Below are positions 22,110 to 24,664 of a DNA stretch of 24,664 nt, piece after piece. The stretch is from assembly GCA_036259835.1 (NCBI GenBank), contig DATABA010000041.1, positions 1-24,664 on the forward strand, written 5' to 3'. A program made the translations under genes and the position numbers. Within the stretch, counting starts at the first letter, position 1; every line of letters starts with the position of its first letter. Below the pieces are notes generated by a model, which did not search any database, was not told the DNA's origin, and was given only the letters and a program-made list of their open reading frames with translations. The DNA is from JALYGK01 sp036259835. Its GTDB lineage: Bacteria > Actinomycetota > UBA4738.

Positions 22110-22469
22110 ATGGCAAGGGATGCGGCGCTCGTCAGTACGTGGGGCTCCCCCGTCGCAGGCCGCGAGGCGAAATCCCTGGAGGTCTTCATGGAGTTCCTCC
22201 AGACGCTCAACAAGTGGGCCAGCGAGGGGAAGTGCTCGCCCCCCGAGGTGTTCCTCAACGTCGACGGATCCGAAGGCATGGCGATCATCAAGGGGAAGTC
22301 GGACGCACTCATGGAGCTCTTCGAGTCCGACGAGAACCAGAAGCTCGTTTCGAAGGGCAGCATGATCGTCGAGGGCCTGAAGTCCCACCTCTACTTCACC
22401 GGCGACGAGCAGATTCAGCGCGGTACACAGCTCTACGCCGAGGCCGGCAACGAGCTCGGCTTCATGTAA
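22110..22469 (+). CDS. small conserved-looking protein of unknown function
   Basis: A 119-residue soluble protein with no signal peptide, no transmembrane segment and a single Cys. I have a faint memory of similar short actinobacterial hypothetical proteins carrying WGSPVAGREAKSLEVF near the N-terminus, but cannot name a family. The middle (VFLNVDGSEGMAIIKGKSDA) alternates strand and helix and the whole looks like a small alpha/beta or ligand-binding fold. Coding is supported by a strong GAAGGAGGGGG ribosome site before ATG 22110 and a good terminator right after the stop. TAGGCT (22065-22070) is a possible -10. It stands between the branched-chain E1 operon and lipA. Confidence 0.75.
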   Translation: MARDAALVSTWGSPVAGREAKSLEVFMEFLQTLNKWASEGKCSPPEVFLNVDGSEGMAIIKGKSDALMELFESDENQKLVSKGSMIVEGLKSHLYFTGDEQIQRGTQLYAEAGNELGFM

Positions 22470-22490
22470 GCGACCACCTACGGGTTTGTT

Positions 22491-22526
22491 GAGAGAGGGC
22501 GGGGCGGGGCCCCGCCTCTCTTTCGT
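22491..22526 (+). terminator. intrinsic terminator after the 119-residue protein gene
   Basis: GAGAGGGCGGGG (22493-22504) pairs with CCCCGCCTCTC (22510-22520), 11 pairs with one bulged G around a 5-base loop, followed by TTTCGT. The stem is strong and the T-run short. It separates this gene from lipA. Confidence 0.75.
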
Positions 22527-22554
22527 ATCACGGCCGCTCGGAACCCCGCGAAGC

Positions 22555-22560
22555 TAGACT
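22555..22560 (+). promoter_or_regulatory. candidate leaderless -10 of lipA
   Basis: TAGACT followed by 8 bases and then ATG 22569, with only a poor ribosome site between. It lies just after a terminator, where lipA needs a promoter of its own. The octamer TAGACTGG also precedes sufB. Confidence 0.4.
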
Positions 22561-22568
22561 GGGACGCG

Positions 22569-23597
22569 ATGGCTCGGCGGGATCACAATCCTCACCAGCG
22601 GCGTCTGTATCTGCCGATCGTCCAGACGAACGGTAACGGGCACGAGGCACCCGGCGATCCGGCCGCTACTGCCGAACAGATCTCCGATAGCCACTCCCCC
22701 CACTCGGTCGGCTGCCTCCAGACGATGCGGCCGAACGGCCGGCGGCCGGAATGGCTGAAGGTCAAGGCGAAGACGGGGCCGAACTACGCGGAGCTCAAGC
22801 AAATCATGCGGGGGCTCGACCTCCACACGGTCTGTGAAGAAGCAGCGTGCCCGAACATCTTCGAGTGCTGGGAGGAACGCGAGGCTACCTTCCTGGTCCT
22901 CGGCGACAGATGCACGCGGCGGTGCGGATTCTGCGACGTGATGACGGCGAAGCCGGACGCCGTGGAAGAAGACGAGCCAGCGCGAATCGCCCAGGCGGTG
23001 AGCGCGATGGGCCTTCGGTACGTCGTTCTGACCGGAGTGGCCAGGGACGACCTGCCGGACGGGGGCGCCAGGATATGGGCAGAATCGGTGCGCGCGATTC
23101 GTGACGCCATCCCCGATTGCCGGGTCGAGGTGCTACCGCCGGACTTCAAGGGAGATGAGAGCGCCATCCGGACGGTTCTCGACGCCGAACCCGACGTCTT
23201 CGCACACAACCTGGAGACGGTCCGGCGCCTCCACAAGAGGATCCGCCCCGCATTCGATTACGGCCGGTCGCTCGATGTGCTTCGAATTGCCAAGCGCGTT
23301 CGGCCCGGAACCATCACGAAGTCGAACCTGATCCTTGGAATGGGAGAACGGCCGGAGGAAGTGACAGACGCCATGGCCGACCTTCGCGAGGTGGAATGCG
23401 ACCTCCTGACCCTGGGCCAGTACCTCCAACCGACGAAGCTCCACCTTCCCGTTGATCGGTGGGTGACGCCGGACGAGTTCGCCCGGCACGCCGAAACCGG
23501 GATGGGAATGGGCTTCGCGCACGTGGAGGCCGGCCCACTGGTTCGTTCCTCGTATCACGCCGGACGGCAGCTCGCCCGAGCCGTCGCCCTGCGATAG
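22569..23597 (+). CDS. lipA: lipoyl synthase LipA
   Basis: A radical-SAM enzyme that inserts two sulfurs into the octanoyl group placed by LipB, sacrificing its auxiliary Fe-S cluster. The auxiliary cluster motif is Cys89-Cys94-Cys100 (CEEAACPNIFEC), the radical-SAM motif Cys115-Cys119-Cys122 (CTRRCGFC), and the C-terminal RSSYHAG supplies the Ser ligand. The fold begins near residue 55 (GRRPEWLKVKAKTGPNY), so from ATG 22569 there is an extension of about 52 residues; ATG 22725 (residue 53) would remove it. The upstream start is preferred because a -10-like TAGACT lies 8 bases before it, and nothing similar precedes 22725. Confidence 0.95.
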   Translation: MARRDHNPHQRRLYLPIVQTNGNGHEAPGDPAATAEQISDSHSPHSVGCLQTMRPNGRRPEWLKVKAKTGPNYAELKQIMRGLDLHTVCEEAACPNIFECWEEREATFLVLGDRCTRRCGFCDVMTAKPDAVEEDEPARIAQAVSAMGLRYVVLTGVARDDLPDGGARIWAESVRAIRDAIPDCRVEVLPPDFKGDESAIRTVLDAEPDVFAHNLETVRRLHKRIRPAFDYGRSLDVLRIAKRVRPGTITKSNLILGMGERPEEVTDAMADLREVECDLLTLGQYLQPTKLHLPVDRWVTPDEFARHAETGMGMGFAHVEAGPLVRSSYHAGRQLARAVALR

Positions 23598-23600
23598 TCA

Positions 23601-23626
23601 GTTTTATCGGTCTAGACCGATAGAAC
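23601..23626. terminator. near-perfect palindrome between lipA and the TlpA gene
   Basis: The core TATCGGTCTAGACCGATA (23605-23622) is an exact 18-base palindrome. Outside it GTTTT and AGAAC-side bases extend the symmetry to 26 bases with a single T/G exception. As RNA it folds into an 11-pair hairpin with a CUAG loop between two convergent genes, so a bidirectional terminator is the simplest reading. A dyad protein site is the alternative. Confidence 0.5.
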
Positions 23627-23634
23627 GTCGGTGG

Positions 23635-24159
23635 TTAGTCGAGCATCTGCAGCAGCTCGTCGAGTGCTCCCGGTTTCAGCTCGCCGATCACGCGAAAGCG
23701 CATCTTCCCCTGCCGATCCACTATGGCCGTCTCCGGGATGCCCGCGATGCCGAAGCCGTCCGCGAGGCGCGAATCCGTGTCCCGAAGAACTGGATAGGTG
23801 ACACGAAACCGGCGCAGGTACTTCTGTGCCGCGTCGCTGTCGTCCGGCCATGGAGGAAAGCCGCCGACGAACATGAGTCCGATGATCTGGACGCCGTGTC
23901 CGCGAAGACGTTCCCAGGATCTCTGGAGAAGCGGCTGTTCCCGACGGCACGGCGCGCAGAACGGGTTCCAGAAGTTCACGACGAGCACCTTCCCGGCGTA
24001 GTCCGGCGGCTGAAGAGAACCGCCGGTTAACGTGGGGCCAGAGATCTTCGGCGCAGGACCAGAGACTTCGACGAATCGAATATCCGGCCCGGAGGAACAG
24101 GCGCCGAGCAGCAGAGCCGAAACGAGGCCGAGCGCGACGCCCTTACGTCGAACGCGTAT
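23635..24159 (-). CDS. TlpA/ResA-like thioredoxin-fold lipoprotein, start codon uncertain
   Basis: A membrane-anchored thiol-disulfide protein. The thioredoxin fold has the active site NFWNPFCAPCRREQP (Cys68, Cys71 counted from the ATA at 24159) and the cis-Pro loop GIAGIPETAIVDRQG, as in TlpA/ResA/CcmG proteins that reduce cytochrome c or other exported proteins. The N-terminus is a clear lipoprotein signal, RVRRKGVALGLVSALLLGAC. There is no ATG, GTG or TTG just before it: the codons are GTA-ATA-CGC, overlapping the previous gene's TAA as TAATA. A change from TAATG would explain this. The nearest ordinary start in frame is GTG 24264, adding 35 Arg-rich residues that overlap the upstream gene. 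Confidence 0.8.
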   Translation of the reverse strand: MRVRRKGVALGLVSALLLGACSSGPDIRFVEVSGPAPKISGPTLTGGSLQPPDYAGKVLVVNFWNPFCAPCRREQPLLQRSWERLRGHGVQIIGLMFVGGFPPWPDDSDAAQKYLRRFRVTYPVLRDTDSRLADGFGIAGIPETAIVDRQGKMRFRVIGELKPGALDELLQMLD

Positions 24160-24425
24160 TACAGAGGGTCCGCCGTTTCGTCCGTCTGGCGGCGTTCGAC
24201 CTCCAGATCGTCGGTCCCGGCCGCGGATTCGTCGAGCCTCGGCCCGACCACTTCGTGGCCGCACGAATATGACTCGACTTGACGGGTGTCCGCCTCCTGG
24301 ATCGCCTCGCCTGCTTCCGGCTCCTTCGCCGACTGTTCCCAAAAACTGATCTCGACCAACGTGCCCTGACCACAGACCGGACATCGCTTGGTCTCGCCTT
24401 TCCCGGATTGAGCGTCTTCTTTCAT
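24159..24425 (-). CDS. small zinc-ribbon-like protein
   Basis: An 88-residue protein with CPVCG at residues 15-19 and a distal YSCGHEV. These give a likely Cys-Cys-Cys-His zinc site, but with a long acidic insert (WEQSAKEPEAGEAIQEADTR) between the halves. The C-terminal third is acidic and probably disordered. Function is unknown. ATG 24425 is only 25 bases after the rnpB 3' end; TACTCT lies 14 bases upstream. Its TAA overlaps the presumed start of the TlpA-like gene, so the two form one operon. Confidence 0.7.
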   Translation of the reverse strand: MKEDAQSGKGETKRCPVCGQGTLVEISFWEQSAKEPEAGEAIQEADTRQVESYSCGHEVVGPRLDESAAGTDDLEVERRQTDETADPL

Positions 24426-24439
24426 GGAGTTCCACGTGG

Positions 24440-24445
24440 AGAGTA
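24440..24445 (-). promoter_or_regulatory. candidate -10 of the zinc-ribbon/TlpA pair
   Basis: TACTCT on the minus strand, 14 bases before ATG 24425 and just past the rnpB 3' end. It is followed at once by the 10-base palindrome TCCACGTGGA (24440-24431), which overlaps the likely transcription start. Confidence 0.35.
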
Positions 24446-24449
24446 GTGG

Positions 24450-24664
24450 AGGAGCCGGCCTGTAAGCCGGATTCTGTGCCGGCGCTGGCGCCGGCGGCGA
24501 CCATCTCTCTGGGAGTCGCGTTGCCGCGACCCTCGTGCAGCCTACCCGGGAGCATCGGACGGGCCGCCCGCTCCCTGCTTGGCCTTGCTCCGGGTGGGGT
24601 TTGCCTAGCCGGCCGGTCACCCGGCCGCTGGTGAGCTCTTACCTCACCGTTTCACCCTTGCCCC
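24450..24664 (-). ncRNA. rnpB: RNase P RNA, 3' part (runs off the window)
   Basis: The catalytic RNA of ribonuclease P, which trims tRNA 5' ends. Reading the minus strand, the conserved blocks appear in order: AGGTAAGAGCTCACC, TAGGCAAACCCCACCCGGAG, CAAGGCCAAGCAGGGAG, a hairpin ending GGGTAGGCTGCACGAG, and the 3' terminus ACAGAATCCGGCTTACAGG followed by CCGGCTCC. Roughly half of a normal 400-base RNA is in view; the 5' half lies beyond base 24664. The exact 3' end is placed at about 24450 by homology and may be off by several bases. Several short reading frames across it on either strand are spurious. Confidence 0.95.

Noticed and set aside
24264..24555. Long N-terminal extension of the TlpA frame reaching into rnpB
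   Set aside because: It overlaps the zinc-ribbon gene and the RNase P RNA, and would put about 130 residues before a signal peptide.
1..24664. Mobile elements, CRISPR arrays, tRNA genes, defence or biosynthetic islands
   Set aside because: I looked on both strands and found no transposase or integrase, no regularly spaced repeats, no tRNA-like TTCGA cloverleaf and no shift in gene character; the region looks like stable core chromosome.

Overview
The window reads as GC-rich chromosomal housekeeping DNA from an actinobacterium (Actinomycetota), probably an uncultured lineage outside the well-known genera. The grounds are indirect. The sulfurtransferase resembles mycobacterial CysA2, the LipB active-site spacing matches the mycobacterial enzyme, the E2 lipoyl domain resembles actinobacterial DlaT/SucB, the RNase P RNA is of the common bacterial type, and several genes lack a Shine-Dalgarno site but carry a -10-like hexamer at leaderless distance. 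No phage, transposon, CRISPR, tRNA or rRNA gene is visible.

Layout. 1-777: the 3' part of an alpha/beta hydrolase. 774-3675 (minus): a sulfur/Fe-S block of SufB, a CysA2-type thiosulfate sulfurtransferase with an in-frame stop near its N-terminus, and a DUF59/SufT-like protein. 3755-4381: an orphan NarL-type response regulator. 4390-7557 (minus): a cobalamin riboswitch with its terminator, followed by a lipoprotein, permease and ATPase transporter (btuFCD-like). 7654-9707: a lipoprotein of unknown function and an M20 peptidase. 9751-10857 (minus): gcvT.

10903-17451 (plus) is the core of the window: lpd, E1-alpha, E1-beta, E2, lipB and a glycolipid-binding-domain protein, mostly with overlapping or near-touching ends. 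17441-19764 (minus): an acyl-carrier-protein/PlsC fusion, a CnoX-like thioredoxin with a helical tail, and a GNAT acetyltransferase. 19871-22020 (plus): a second E1-alpha/E1-beta pair of branched-chain type without its own E2 or E3. 22110-22469: a small unknown protein with a terminator. 22569-23597: lipA. 23635-24664 (minus): a TlpA-like thioredoxin lipoprotein with no good start codon, a zinc-ribbon protein, and the 3' half of rnpB.

The genes fit around lipoate. LipB and LipA make the lipoyl group; E2 (and GcvH, not in this window) carries it; Lpd reoxidises it; two E1 pairs could feed it; GcvT works with the lipoylated H protein. LipA needs Fe-S clusters, to which SufB and the SufT-like protein are relevant. 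I see no clearly unprecedented system. The best leads are the ACP-PlsC fusion, the two single-base-type lesions (TAA in the sulfurtransferase, ATA where the TlpA start should be), the one-E2/two-E1 arrangement, and the regulatory sites.
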